A stretch of DNA of 64,000 bases from the NCBI RefSeq assembly GCF_006717075.1, contig NZ_VFQC01000002.1, forward strand, positions 186,001 to 250,000, written 5' to 3'. Under the pieces are notes generated by a model, which did no database searches, was not told the origin of the DNA, and saw only the letters and a list, made by a program, of their open reading frames with translations. The position numbers and the translations under genes are program-made. Each line of letters opens with the position of its first letter. Positions within the stretch are counted from its first letter, which is position 1. Positions 24,337-33,407 of this stretch are shown here, piece by piece. The stretch comes from Haloactinospora alba (lineage in GTDB: Bacteria > Actinomycetota > Actinomycetes > Streptosporangiales > Streptosporangiaceae).

Positions 24337-25221
24337 TCACTCGGAGTCCGGTCCACCATCCGTCTCCGCGGGTCTGTCCAGGGGAATGCCTGTGCCTGCG
24401 AGCAGGTCGTCCAGCCCGGAGGTGATCTCCTCCATGGTGAGTCCCTCGTACCGCCGCTGGTAGATGATCAGACTCGCCCGGAGCGGGGAGAGCAGGGCGT
24501 GGGCGAGGTAGTGGGTGTGAGCCTCCGGCAGCACCTGCGCGAGCAGCGTCGCCAGGTGGAGGCAGTGCAAGGGGTAGGGGCCGTTGCCGTAGCGCGCTTC
24601 CGGGCTGGCGGCCTCGGTGAGGAGCATGAGGTTGGCCTCCTCGTCGGTCCGCCGGGCGAGGGCGTGCAGGAACGCCCGGATGCGGGCGGCGGCCGACGCG
24701 CCCGGCCCCAGCGGCGGCGGCCCCTGCATGAACGCTTCCTGGAACCGCTTCTCCTGGTCGTCCAAAAGCGCCTGGACCAGTCCGGCGCGGTCGCCGAACC
24801 GGCGGTAGACGGTACCGACCCCGACATGGGCGGCGCCGGCGACCTCGTCCAGGGACAGCTGTTCGGGACCGTTCTCCGCCACGAACCGCGCAGCGGCCTG
24901 GAGGATCTTGCGCCGGTTGCGCGCGGCGTCGGCCCGCTCCGCGGGCCGCTGGCCCACGACGGGCAGCTCGCGGCTGCTGGAGCGCGGCGGTGCCACGGGT
25001 CCCTGCCTTTCCGTTCGCGGGGTCGCCTCCGGTTTCCCGGGTGCGCCCGCTCTCCGTTCCGGGAGGAGCGGGCGCACCCGGGAACCGCCGGTCAACCTGC
25101 CGGGAGGAGTGGTGCGCACCGCGTCACCCCGACCCGGCCGCGGTACCGATCGTGTCGCACGCGCCGGGGCCGGTTCGTCGGCCAGAGGTACGTGCTGGTA
25201 CGTGAGCGTAGTCGCGGACAC
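24337..25221 (-). CDS. TetR-family repressor with long N-terminal extension
   Basis: 294 residues from the ATG at 25221, but the helix-turn-helix begins only at about residue 100 (ARNRRKILQAAARFV, SLDEVAGAAHVGVGTVYRRFGDR). The first ~95 residues are Arg/Pro-rich and disordered-looking; a downstream start is possible. C-terminal domain of the TetR_C_33/SbtR-like type. Follows wrbA by 30 bases on the same strand, so both are probably under the GGAGAAYTCTCC operators upstream of wrbA. Confidence 0.8.
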   Translation of the reverse strand: MSATTLTYQHVPLADEPAPARATRSVPRPGRGDAVRTTPPGRLTGGSRVRPLLPERRAGAPGKPEATPRTERQGPVAPPRSSSRELPVVGQRPAERADAARNRRKILQAAARFVAENGPEQLSLDEVAGAAHVGVGTVYRRFGDRAGLVQALLDDQEKRFQEAFMQGPPPLGPGASAAARIRAFLHALARRTDEEANLMLLTEAASPEARYGNGPYPLHCLHLATLLAQVLPEAHTHYLAHALLSPLRASLIIYQRRYEGLTMEEITSGLDDLLAGTGIPLDRPAETDGGPDSE

Positions 25222-25251
25222 GGTCGGACGCGACCCGTTCCCGGTGCGGAG

Positions 25252-25857
25252 TCACTTGTCGGCCAGTCGGGCAGCCACGCTCGCCAGGTTGTAGCCCTGG
25301 AACCGGGCCGCGGCGAGCACCTGCTCGTTGGCGGGGTCGCCGTTCATGCCCGAGGGGTAGGCGGTGCCGTACGGGTTGCCGTACGCCTCGGGGATGCTGG
25401 GGTCGTTGTACCCGGGCGGCACGATGACCGAGCCCCAGTGGAACGCCACGTGGTACAGCGAGAGCAGGGTGGACTCGTTGCCGCCGTGCATGTTGATGGC
25501 GCTGGTGAACCCGGTGAAGGCCTTGCCCGCGAACTCGCCGTTGAACCAGAGCGGGCCGGTGCCGTCGATGAACTGCTTCAGCTGCGAGGCCATGGTGCCG
25601 AACCGGACCGGTGTGCCGAACGCGTAGGCGTCAGCCCAGGTCAGGTCGTCGTGACTGGCTTCCGGAACGTCCGCAGTGGCGTTGACGTGCTCCCGCCAGG
25701 CGGGGTTGGCGTCGATGGCGGAGTCGGGGGCCAGCTCCGGCACGCGCCGGAAGCGCACCTCGGCACCGCCCTTCTCGGCCCCCTCCTGCACAGCGCGGGC
25801 GAGGGAGTGGATGTTGCCGGTGGAGGAGTAGTAGATGACGGCGACGTTCACGGACAT
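25252..25857 (-). CDS. wrbA: NAD(P)H:quinone oxidoreductase, WrbA type
   Basis: 201 residues. Flavodoxin-like fold: IYYSSTGNIHSLA (FMN phosphate loop), DAYAFGTPVRFGTMASQLKQF (split: GTPVRFGTMAS), FTSAINMHGGNESTLLSL with HGG, and late GNPYGTAYPSG. Length and motifs match WrbA tetrameric quinone reductases that carry out two-electron quinone reduction in oxidative stress. GAGAGG lies upstream of the ATG. Operon partner is a TetR gene, so quinone or electrophile induction is likely. Confidence 0.9.
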   Translation of the reverse strand: MSVNVAVIYYSSTGNIHSLARAVQEGAEKGGAEVRFRRVPELAPDSAIDANPAWREHVNATADVPEASHDDLTWADAYAFGTPVRFGTMASQLKQFIDGTGPLWFNGEFAGKAFTGFTSAINMHGGNESTLLSLYHVAFHWGSVIVPPGYNDPSIPEAYGNPYGTAYPSGMNGDPANEQVLAAARFQGYNLASVAARLADK

Positions 25858-25917
25858 GGGTGTGGTCCTCTCCGTAGGTCTTGCATGGTTCGCCCCGGTG
25901 TGGTGGAGCCGCGCACC

Positions 25918-25967
25918 ACAATAAGTGGAGAACTCTCCATATACAACCCGGTTCCGGAGAATTCTCC
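25918..25967 (-). promoter_or_regulatory. wrbA promoter with twin GGAGAAYTCTCC operators
   Basis: Minus-strand TTGTAT (25941-25946) and TATTGT (25918-25923) are separated by exactly 17 bases; GGAGAACTCTCC (25927-25938) fills the spacer and a perfect palindrome GGAGAATTCTCC (25956-25967, extendable to 14 bases) lies just upstream. Centres are 29 bases apart. A repressor bound here would block polymerase directly. Confidence 0.7.
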
Positions 25968-26122
25968 GTTTCGAATCGTGCGCTGCGATCAGCACGGGCG
26001 GACCAGCGCCCCACCACGCGTTATCGCAGGTCAGGAGAGAGAAAACGGGGCCACTCCCGGGTCGTGGACACGGGAGGCACCCGGCACAGGACGCCCGAGA
26101 ACCGGACGAGCGGGAGCGAAAA

Positions 26123-26281
26123 GTGACGTTGGTCATCACACCGAACGTCGACCGGACGGCGGCGGTTCTCGCCCTCTCCCTCGACATGCCACACGGCCCG
26201 CTGGCCGCCGGCGGCGGCGCGTTCACCCTCCTGCTGCGGTCAGGGCCGGCAGCACTGCAGTACCTGCGGCCCTCCGGGTGA
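26123..26281 (+). CDS. Possible 52-residue small protein
   Basis: GTG start 7 bases after CGGGAGC; reads VTLVITPNVDRTAAVLALSL, then a Gly/Leu-rich middle, ending LRPSG before a stop. Divergent from wrbA (start 265 bases away). No family recognised and composition is not decisive, so this may be a chance frame. Confidence 0.25.
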   Translation: MTLVITPNVDRTAAVLALSLDMPHGPLAAGGGAFTLLLRSGPAALQYLRPSG

Positions 26282-26317
26282 CGGCAGGCCACCCCGGGGC
26301 CCGGGCCGGCCGGGTGT

Positions 26318-27427
26318 TCAGGAGAGCTCCCGGACGAACAGGCCCTGGGGAGCCTTCGGGTCGAACCACGTCGACTTCGGCGGCATCACGCTGCCCGCGT
26401 CCGACACCGCCATAACGTCGGCCACGCTGGGCGGGTACGGCAGGAAACCGACCGTCTCGTGCTCGGCGCACCATCCGGCCAGGGCCTCCATCCCGTAGGC
26501 CCCCGGAGGGTAGGTGGGGCCGACGCCACCGAACACCGGACCGAGCACCCCCTCGTCCAGCCGCACGCTGTCCAGGGAGGAGCGCGCGCCGTCGTGGGAC
26601 TCGCCCAGCCACAGCCGGTACCACCGGCGGTCCAGGAACACGGCGGCCGTGCCCGGCACCGGGTGCGGCCCCTCCGCGGGCGGGCACTCCTCGATCCCCG
26701 CCACTCCGGGCGCGGCGGCCAGGGCCGACACCACATCGCCCGTCGACCAGCCGACGGGGCGGGGAACACCGCGCGGGTAGCCGAAGATGCGCATCTCGTC
26801 GCACGGGAACAACGCCCCGAGGGTGTAGGCCGCCGGAGCGTCCGGCCCCAGTTCGGCGCGCCGCGCGGCGTACTGGTCCGCCGAGGCCATCCGGTGGTGG
26901 CCGTCGGCGATGTAGAGCTCGGAGAGGGACGACAGTTCCCCGTGGACCATCCGCAGCAGCTCGGTGTCCTCCACGACCCACACGCTGTGGGTCCGGCCGT
27001 CGGCCGTGAACTCCACGTCGGGCGCCGCGGCGGTCGTCGCGGCCAGGGTGTCGCGCAACCGCTCCCGCGGGGTGTGGGTCAGCATCACCGGGGTCTGTTC
27101 GACGTGGACCCTCTCGGTGTAGTCGACCAGTTTTCGTTCCCGGTCCGGGTCGGTGGCCTCGTGCCGCCGGATACGCCCCGCCCGGTAGTCGGAAACGGCC
27201 ACCTCGGCCACCACACCGGTCTGCTGGTGGTCACCCGCAACCACCCGGTACACCACGACCACGGGGAAACGGGTCCGCCGCAGCGTCCCCTCCCGCAACA
27301 GCCGCCGCACACTGTCCGGCCCGAACGGCTGGTCCGCGGTCTGGTGGTCCGCCAGCAGCAGGCGCGGTGGGCGCACGGTGACCCCCGCGCGCAGGGCGGC
27401 CTCGGGTGTGGCGCGCGCCGTACTCAT
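26318..27427 (-). CDS. DUF1015 family protein
   Basis: 369 residues. DUF1015 hallmarks: YRVVAGDHQQTGVVAEV, the central ELYIADGHHRMASA (family consensus IADGHHR) and C-terminal PPKSTWFDPK. Function of the family is not settled, but it commonly neighbours serine-biosynthesis genes. Its ATG overlaps the stop of a SerA-like gene (ATGA), so the two are co-translated. Confidence 0.88.
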   Translation of the reverse strand: MSTARATPEAALRAGVTVRPPRLLLADHQTADQPFGPDSVRRLLREGTLRRTRFPVVVVYRVVAGDHQQTGVVAEVAVSDYRAGRIRRHEATDPDRERKLVDYTERVHVEQTPVMLTHTPRERLRDTLAATTAAAPDVEFTADGRTHSVWVVEDTELLRMVHGELSSLSELYIADGHHRMASADQYAARRAELGPDAPAAYTLGALFPCDEMRIFGYPRGVPRPVGWSTGDVVSALAAAPGVAGIEECPPAEGPHPVPGTAAVFLDRRWYRLWLGESHDGARSSLDSVRLDEGVLGPVFGGVGPTYPPGAYGMEALAGWCAEHETVGFLPYPPSVADVMAVSDAGSVMPPKSTWFDPKAPQGLFVRELS

Positions 27428-28425
27428 GTGGAACCGTCCGGGTGCAGCGCGGCCAGTCCGGAGTCGCGGTTGACGCAGTGGAGCACCGTGCCAGCACCGA
27501 ACTCGTCGACAATGTGCACAACCCCGTCGGCCACCGCCTGCTGCGCCTGCTCGGTGGAGGCACCGATGTGGTGCGTGCCGTACACGTTGGGGTGGCGGGC
27601 CAGCGCGGAGTCGAACGTTCCGGTGCCGCTTCCGGGCTCACCGGAGAACACGTCCAGGCCCGCCCGCACGTTCTTGGTGTCCATCGCCTCCAGCAGCGCG
27701 TCCTCGTCCACCACGTCGCCGCGGGACGTGTTCAGCACGATCCCGCCCGGCTGCATCGCGCCGAGCAGGTCCCGGCCGACCAGGCCACGGGTACTGTCCC
27801 CGCCGGGCACGTGCACCGACAGGACGTCGCACGTGGCGGCCAGGGTCTCGGGGGTGTCCACGAACGTGACCCCCACGGCGCGGGCGCGTTCCAGGATCTC
27901 GGGATCCCTCCCCTGCTTGGCGACGGTGTACACACTGGTACCGAGCGCGGCGACGCGTTCGGTGAACGCGAGGCCGATCTGGCCCAGTCCCAGAACACCG
28001 ACCCTGCGCCCCAGGATTCCGCGCGCCTGGCTGTACTCCGCCTTGTTCCAGGTGCCCGCGCGCAGCTCGGCGACGTTGTCCGGGATCCTGCGGTCGATCG
28101 CGAGCAGCAGCCCCAGGGCGAGCTCCGCCACCGCCGCTGCGTTGCGGCCGGGGACGTTGCACACGTAGACGCCGTTCCGCGAGGCGGCGTCACGGTCGAT
28201 GGTGTTGGTTCCGGAACCCGCGCGGATCACCAGGCGCAGGTCACCCGCCGCGTCGAACGCCTCGGCGGTGACCTTCGTGCTGCGCACGACCAGCGCCTCG
28301 ACCCCCGCGAGCGCGCCGGGAAGCTGCTCCGCGGTGGTGGTCGGCTCGTAGTGGCACTCGTGTCCGCGCTGGGTGAGTTCCGCGCGGGACTCGGGCGGAA
28401 ACGCGTCGGCGACGAGGATTCTCAT
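27424..28425 (-). CDS. D-3-phosphoglycerate dehydrogenase-like 2-hydroxyacid dehydrogenase
   Basis: 333 residues; catalytic Rossmann motif GVLGLGQIGLAF (about 142-153), RAGSGTNTID in the substrate domain, catalytic His in THHIGASTEQAQ and Arg/Glu in the LNTSRGDVVDE block. No C-terminal ACT or ASB domain, so it is the short SerA type without serine feedback. No serC or serB is nearby. May supply 3-phosphohydroxypyruvate or act on another 2-hydroxy acid; the DUF1015 partner argues for serine metabolism. Confidence 0.85.
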   Translation of the reverse strand: MRILVADAFPPESRAELTQRGHECHYEPTTTAEQLPGALAGVEALVVRSTKVTAEAFDAAGDLRLVIRAGSGTNTIDRDAASRNGVYVCNVPGRNAAAVAELALGLLLAIDRRIPDNVAELRAGTWNKAEYSQARGILGRRVGVLGLGQIGLAFTERVAALGTSVYTVAKQGRDPEILERARAVGVTFVDTPETLAATCDVLSVHVPGGDSTRGLVGRDLLGAMQPGGIVLNTSRGDVVDEDALLEAMDTKNVRAGLDVFSGEPGSGTGTFDSALARHPNVYGTHHIGASTEQAQQAVADGVVHIVDEFGAGTVLHCVNRDSGLAALHPDGST

Positions 28426-28666
28426 CGGGCCGCTCCCTTGACGAGGGCGTACTCGCGGTGAGTACCGGTCTGTTCACCGCCGCGACCAAGCACGACGATG
28501 TTCCGCATTACACATCGCGTTTTTTATGACGCAATAGTGACAATACCGCACGGCAGCGCGCAACCCCGAAACGCGTGGGAACAGCACGCCTACCGGAACC
28601 GGCCGTTAGGGACCCTTTTCAGGGGACACGCCCGGAGACGGTGCGACAGGACCGCCGCCCCTGCCC

Positions 28667-29133
28667 CTACCGGGAAGAGCGCTTGGACTGTGCCCGCGTG
28701 ACCAGGTAAACGGCGACCGCGACCAGGGCGTCGCTCGCGAGGAACAACCAGAGGGACAGGAAACCGGCGCCAGCGGCGGACACCAGCGCCAGGGGGACGG
28801 CTCCCCCAGCGGTCACGAGCGGGGCGATCACCCACGGCCGACGAACGCCGAGATGGCGAAGCTGCCAGGTGTAAAGGCCGGAGACCACCCCGAACAGCGC
28901 GATCGATACGACCGTGAAGCCGAACACGAACCATCCCGGGTTCCGCGCCGTGAACATCCCGAAGCTGAACATGACCCACCCGTAGGAAACGGCGATGTTC
29001 GTCGCCGCCAGCACGGCCACAGCGCCCAGGGCCGCACTGGCCGGGGCTCGGTCGTGTTTTCGGACGCTTGTCCTGCCGTCGGGGCGGTTTCCGAGGGTGT
29101 CGGATCCCCGTTCGGGCCATCGTCCTGGACCAT
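28667..29133 (-). pseudogene. Four-TM membrane protein, probable single-base frameshift
   Basis: From ATG 29133 the strand reads a polar N-terminus (MVQDDGPNGDPTPSE, then ENTTEPRP) and then nonsense; one frame over it continues ALGAVAVLAATNIAVSYG, WFVFGFTVVSIALFGVV, WVIAPLVTAGGAVPLALV and SLWLFLASDALVAVAVYL, four membrane helices, to the stop at 28667. One extra base in the C4 run near 29040-29044 joins them. The alternative, an intact gene from 29203, has an Arg-rich, out-of-frame-looking start. Family unknown. Confidence 0.55.
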
Positions 29134-29326
29134 GCCGCTCCCTCGCCGCGCCTCGATACCGGGAACGAAGACTACGCGGGCGGCGGAGAACGGGACCGAG
29201 CACTATCGCTCAGACGGCTCCGGGTAGCAGCACGTACGCGACCAGACGTGTACGTCCGTGTTCCCGGCTTCCACCGCTCCGGGCGCCGCTGCCGGGCGCG
29301 GGTTCCTCCTCCGCTTCGGCTCCCGC

Positions 29327-30355
29327 TCACTCCTGCGGGTGTACGACGGCTTTCACCGCCGTCTCGTCGCGCGCGGACACGGTGAGCGCGTCCGCCACTC
29401 CCTCCAGGCCGTAGCGGTGCGTGACGAGCCGGTCCAGCTCCACCCTCCCCGAAGCGGCCAGCGCGATGGCCGCCGGCCACGTGTTCGCGTAGCGGAACGT
29501 GCCCGTCACCTCGATCTCGAAGTTCTGCACGTGCGACAACGGGAGCGAAAGCTCAGCACCGCCCATCCCCACGAGCACCACCCGGCCGGCGCGGTCCACA
29601 GTGCCGATCGCCTCCGAGGCCGCCGCGGGGACCCCCGAGCACTCCAGAAGCACGTCCGGGCACACTCCGGATTCGGGCAGCGGCGTGCGCCCCGCGTCGA
29701 CGGTCGCGCTCGCCCCCAGCTCCGCGGCGAGTTCCAACCGGCGCTGGCTGACGTCGGTGACGGTGACGTCAGTTGCGCCGAACGCGCGGGCGGTCTGCGC
29801 CGCGATGAGGCCGACCGGCCCCGCCCCGGTGACCAGCACCCGCGCGCCGGGTGCCACCCCCGCCCTGCGGTTGGCCCACACTCCCACCGACAGCGGTTCC
29901 ACGAGCCCGGCCGCCTCGTCGGAAAGCGTGTCCGGCACCGGGTGGACGAACTCCTCGTGCAGCGCGACGTACTCGCAGAACGCCCCGTCCACCGGCGGTG
30001 TGGCGAAGAACCGCATCTCGGGGCAGAGGTTGTAGCGCCCCTGGCGGCACAGGGCACAGGTGAAACAGGGCACACCCGGCTCCAGCGCGACGCGCTGCCC
30101 CGGGGTGTGGCGCGACGCCTCCGCGCCGCAGGCGGCGACGACCCCGCCGGCCTCGTGCCCGAGCACGAGCGGCTCCTCCACCACGAACGGCCCGAGCCGT
30201 CCGTGCTCGTAGTAGTGGGTGTCCGAACCGCAGGTGCCGACGGCGGTCACCCGGACCAGCACCTCACGCGGGCCGGGAACCGGAACGGGCCGTTCCTCGG
30301 TCGCCACGTCTCCCGCCGCGCGCAGCACCGAAGCGCGCATCGATGTTGGAACCAT
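29327..30355 (-). CDS. Zinc-dependent medium-chain alcohol/polyol dehydrogenase
   Basis: 342 residues from ATG 30355; an ATG at 30340 is equally possible. Catalytic zinc ligands Cys in VGTCGSDTHYYEHG and His-Glu in LVLGHEAGG; structural zinc set CFTCALCRQGRYNLC; NAD loop VTGAGPVGLIAA. Closest in pattern to sorbitol/xylitol and related sugar-alcohol dehydrogenases. Stands alone on the minus strand, divergent from a quinone-reductase-like gene; no operon partner. Confidence 0.87.
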   Translation of the reverse strand: MVPTSMRASVLRAAGDVATEERPVPVPGPREVLVRVTAVGTCGSDTHYYEHGRLGPFVVEEPLVLGHEAGGVVAACGAEASRHTPGQRVALEPGVPCFTCALCRQGRYNLCPEMRFFATPPVDGAFCEYVALHEEFVHPVPDTLSDEAAGLVEPLSVGVWANRRAGVAPGARVLVTGAGPVGLIAAQTARAFGATDVTVTDVSQRRLELAAELGASATVDAGRTPLPESGVCPDVLLECSGVPAAASEAIGTVDRAGRVVLVGMGGAELSLPLSHVQNFEIEVTGTFRYANTWPAAIALAASGRVELDRLVTHRYGLEGVADALTVSARDETAVKAVVHPQE

Positions 30356-30720
30356 CGGGCGGGAGACTAGTACACGGCGCCGGGTGCCGACCCCCGCTTC
30401 CGAGGCTCGCCCCTCGGGGAAGGGGATCCGGGCCGGCCCCGCCTCCCCGGTCGGCCGCAGCGTTGTCGCCCGGGGAGGGTACGGGCGTGACACGGTAGGG
30501 CGCTCCGGCGGGGAACACGGCGGCGAGTTCCGACAGCTGTCCGCGCGGCGGCCCGGAGAGACCGCCGGGAGCGTGGTCGCCTGTCTCGGCCCGCGAGCCG
30601 CGGGATGCGGCGCCGCGCGGGAATCCCACACTCCGAACACGTTGACCTGAACCAAACTTGAGGTGTGAGGGTGGCCGGTGTAGCGGCAACGAGACGCACG
30701 AGCAGGAGAGGAACACCCCC

Positions 30721-31728
30721 ATGCGCGCGATCCAGGTGCACGAGTTCGGCGGACCCGAGGTACTGACGCCGGAACAGGTCCCCGCCCCCTCCCCCGGCCC
30801 GGGAGAGGTCGTCGTCGAGACGGCCGCGGCCAACGTCATGTACCTCGACACCCAGCTACGCAGCGGCTGGGGGCAGGAGCACTTCCCGGTACGGCCTCCC
30901 TACGTTCCCGGCAACGGGGCCGCCGGCCGGGTGGCCGTGGTCGGCGACGGTGTGGACCCGGCATGGGTCGGCACCGAGGTCGTCACCCCGACCGGCACAC
31001 GCGATCCCGGCACCGGACTCGCGGCAGTCCCCACGCACGGCTACGCCGAACAGGCCCTGGCCCCCGCCGACGGCCTGATCCCCCTCCCCGAGGGGGTGGA
31101 CGCGCACACGGCACTGGCACTGCTGCACGACGGCCCCACAGCCATCAGCGTCTCCGAGGACGCCCGGATCGAACCGGGGGACCGGGTACTGGTGACGGCG
31201 GCGACCGGCGGGGCCGGCAGCCTCCTCGTACAGCTCGCCCGGAACGCCGGGGCGCGGGTCATCGGCGCGGCCCGCGGCGAGCGCAAACGCGAGCTGGCCC
31301 GTGAACTGGGTGCCGAGGCCACGGTCGACTACTCCTCCCCCGACTGGGTGGAGCGGGTACGCGGCGTCTCCGGAGGCGACGGCCCCAGCGTGGTCATCGA
31401 CGGGGCCGGAGGGCCGCTCGGCCGCCAGGCCTTCGACAGCGTCGCGGCCGGCGGCCGGTTCGTCACCTACGGCGCGACCGGCGGCGAGTTCGCCGACGTG
31501 GACCCCGCGGCGGCGCAACGGCGCGGAATCAGCGTCACCACCCTGTTCGACCTGCCGCGCCTGGACGCCGCCGGCAAGGGGAAGGTGACCACCAGGGCAC
31601 TGGAGCAGGCGGCCGCCGGCCACCTCAGGCCCGTCATCGGCCAGACCCTCGACCTGGAACGGGCCAGCGAGGCGCACACCGCCCTCGAACAGCGCTCCAC
31701 CGTCGGCAAGACCCTGCTGGTGGTCTGA
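30721..31728 (+). CDS. NADPH:quinone reductase-like zinc-free MDR
   Basis: 335 residues from ATG 30721, with AGGAG 13 bases upstream. MRAIQVHEFGGPEVL and FDRKVRAGW-like AANVMYLDTQLRSGW typify the quinone oxidoreductase branch; cofactor loop VTAATGGAGSLLVQLA; no zinc cysteines. Likely reduces quinones or enals with NADPH. Monocistronic. Confidence 0.88.
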   Translation: MRAIQVHEFGGPEVLTPEQVPAPSPGPGEVVVETAAANVMYLDTQLRSGWGQEHFPVRPPYVPGNGAAGRVAVVGDGVDPAWVGTEVVTPTGTRDPGTGLAAVPTHGYAEQALAPADGLIPLPEGVDAHTALALLHDGPTAISVSEDARIEPGDRVLVTAATGGAGSLLVQLARNAGARVIGAARGERKRELARELGAEATVDYSSPDWVERVRGVSGGDGPSVVIDGAGGPLGRQAFDSVAAGGRFVTYGATGGEFADVDPAAAQRRGISVTTLFDLPRLDAAGKGKVTTRALEQAAAGHLRPVIGQTLDLERASEAHTALEQRSTVGKTLLVV

Positions 31729-31872
31729 CACCGGAGAACGCCGCGCGCCCCTCCCCGGCACCGGCCCCGAGGCGCCCCTCCGCTCCGAAGGCCGGGGAGG
31801 CGGCCGTTCCCACCACCCCACCCCCGGTGCGCTCCTACCATGTGTGCATCCCGACACCGGGGAGGAGGTGGA

Positions 31873-33387
31873 ATGCGTCCCACGATGCGGTGGCTCGCGC
31901 GACGCGACGAACTACGGGTACGGCCGCTGGTCGAGTCCGACACACCGCGCCCCATCCGGTGGGTGCACGTCAGTGAACTCGACGACCCGGCGCCGTTCCT
32001 CTCCGGCGGCGAACTACTGCTGACCACCGGGCTCAACGCCCCCGACACCGCCGCCCACTGGCACCCCTACATCGAACGGCTCGCCACGCGCGGTGTGGCG
32101 GGAGTGGGGTTCGGCGTCGGGTTCGACCACGCGGAGGTCCCGACAGGGCTCGTCGACGCCGCCAGGCACCACGACCTGCCCCTGGTCCTGGTGCCGCGGG
32201 ACACCCCCTTCATCGCGATCAGTGAGACCGTGGCGGCCACCATCGCCTACGACCAGGAGGACGCGCTCAGTTCCGCGGTCGACGCGCAGCGGGAACTGGT
32301 CACCGCCGGGTCCTCCCCGGGCGGTCCCCGGCCGGTCACCGACCGGCTCGCCGCGGCACTCAGCTGCCGGGTACTGGTGTTCGACGGGCACGGGAGGGTG
32401 CGCTACGCCTCCCCCGACTCCGCGCACCGGTACGCCGCCCGTATCCGGGCGGAGCTGGAGGAGCTGCCGCCGGACACGCCGGCGCACTCCGCCTCCCTGA
32501 CCGTGGCGGGCGAGCACGTCTCGGTCCTTCCGCTCGACGCCGGCGGCGCCGACGGGTACCTCGCCGCCGCCCGGGCGGACGGCCTCAGTCAGGCGGAACG
32601 TTCCGTCCTGGCCACCGCGGCGGGGGTGCTGGCCCTGGACCTGGCCGGCGAACGGGAGACGCGCGAGGCCCGGCGCCGGGAACGGTCCGCCGTGCTGCGC
32701 CTGGCACTGTCCGGCGACGCCCGGCCGGCCGAGGACAACGCCGCCGCCCTGGACGTGGTGCTTCCCGGGGAGCCGCTGCGGGTGGCGCTGCTGAACGCAC
32801 CCGCCGAGCGGGCGGAGCACCTGCTCCGGACGGCGGAGGAACAGCGGGCGCTGAACCAGGCCGGGGCGCTGGTCGCCCCGTACGGCGACGCCACTGTGGC
32901 CGTCCTGGTGACGGCGGCTGAGGGCGACCTGCAGGCGCTGGAGGAGGTGCTGCACCTCGTCCCGCGGTCAAGGGCCGTGGCGAGCGAACCCGTGGCCTTC
33001 GGGGAGCTCCCCGACGCCCTGCGGCGCGTGCGCTCGGTACAGGCCGGGAGCCGCGAGAGCCCCGAGAGGCTCCTGCTCGCGCGCGACGTCGCGACCGCCG
33101 GCCTGCTCACCCACCTCGACACCCCGGCGGTGCGCGGCTGGGCCGAGACGCTGCTGGAACCGCTGGAACGCTACGCGAACCGGTCCCGGGTCGACCTGTC
33201 CGGCACCCTCCGCGTTTTCCTGCAGCACAACGGGCACATCGACGGGTCGTCGACGGCGCTGGGAATCCACCGGCACACCATGCGCCACCGGCTCGACCGG
33301 ATAACGGAACTGCTGGAGACATCCCTCGAGGACCCGACGGCGCGCGCCGAACTGTGGCTGGCGCTGCGCGTGCGGGAACTCTCCTGA
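31873..33387 (+). CDS. PucR-family transcriptional regulator
   Basis: 504 residues from ATG 31873, just after GGAGGAGG. N-terminal PucR sensory domain (DDPAPFLSGGELLLTTGL, PLVLVPRDTPFIAISE), a GGDEF-like middle, and C-terminal PucR HTH (LRVFLQHNGHIDGSSTALGI, HRHTMRHRLDRITELL). Such proteins activate purine, allantoin, amino acid or lactam utilisation genes. It is the first gene of a plus-strand run with pxpB and pxpC 20 bases on, so probably regulates them. Confidence 0.9.
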   Translation: MRPTMRWLARRDELRVRPLVESDTPRPIRWVHVSELDDPAPFLSGGELLLTTGLNAPDTAAHWHPYIERLATRGVAGVGFGVGFDHAEVPTGLVDAARHHDLPLVLVPRDTPFIAISETVAATIAYDQEDALSSAVDAQRELVTAGSSPGGPRPVTDRLAAALSCRVLVFDGHGRVRYASPDSAHRYAARIRAELEELPPDTPAHSASLTVAGEHVSVLPLDAGGADGYLAAARADGLSQAERSVLATAAGVLALDLAGERETREARRRERSAVLRLALSGDARPAEDNAAALDVVLPGEPLRVALLNAPAERAEHLLRTAEEQRALNQAGALVAPYGDATVAVLVTAAEGDLQALEEVLHLVPRSRAVASEPVAFGELPDALRRVRSVQAGSRESPERLLLARDVATAGLLTHLDTPAVRGWAETLLEPLERYANRSRVDLSGTLRVFLQHNGHIDGSSTALGIHRHTMRHRLDRITELLETSLEDPTARAELWLALRVRELS

Positions 33388-33407
33388 CCCGGGAAGGAGG
33401 CACGAGC

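Noticed and set aside
22168-26415. A 1415-codon open frame on the plus strand
   Set aside because: It lies opposite the ABC-F, TetR and wrbA genes and is composed of Arg/Gly/Pro-rich sequence with no domain; a GC-skew shadow of real genes.
26459-28168. A 569-codon plus-strand frame opposite the DUF1015 and SerA-like genes
   Set aside because: Antisense shadow; no family features.
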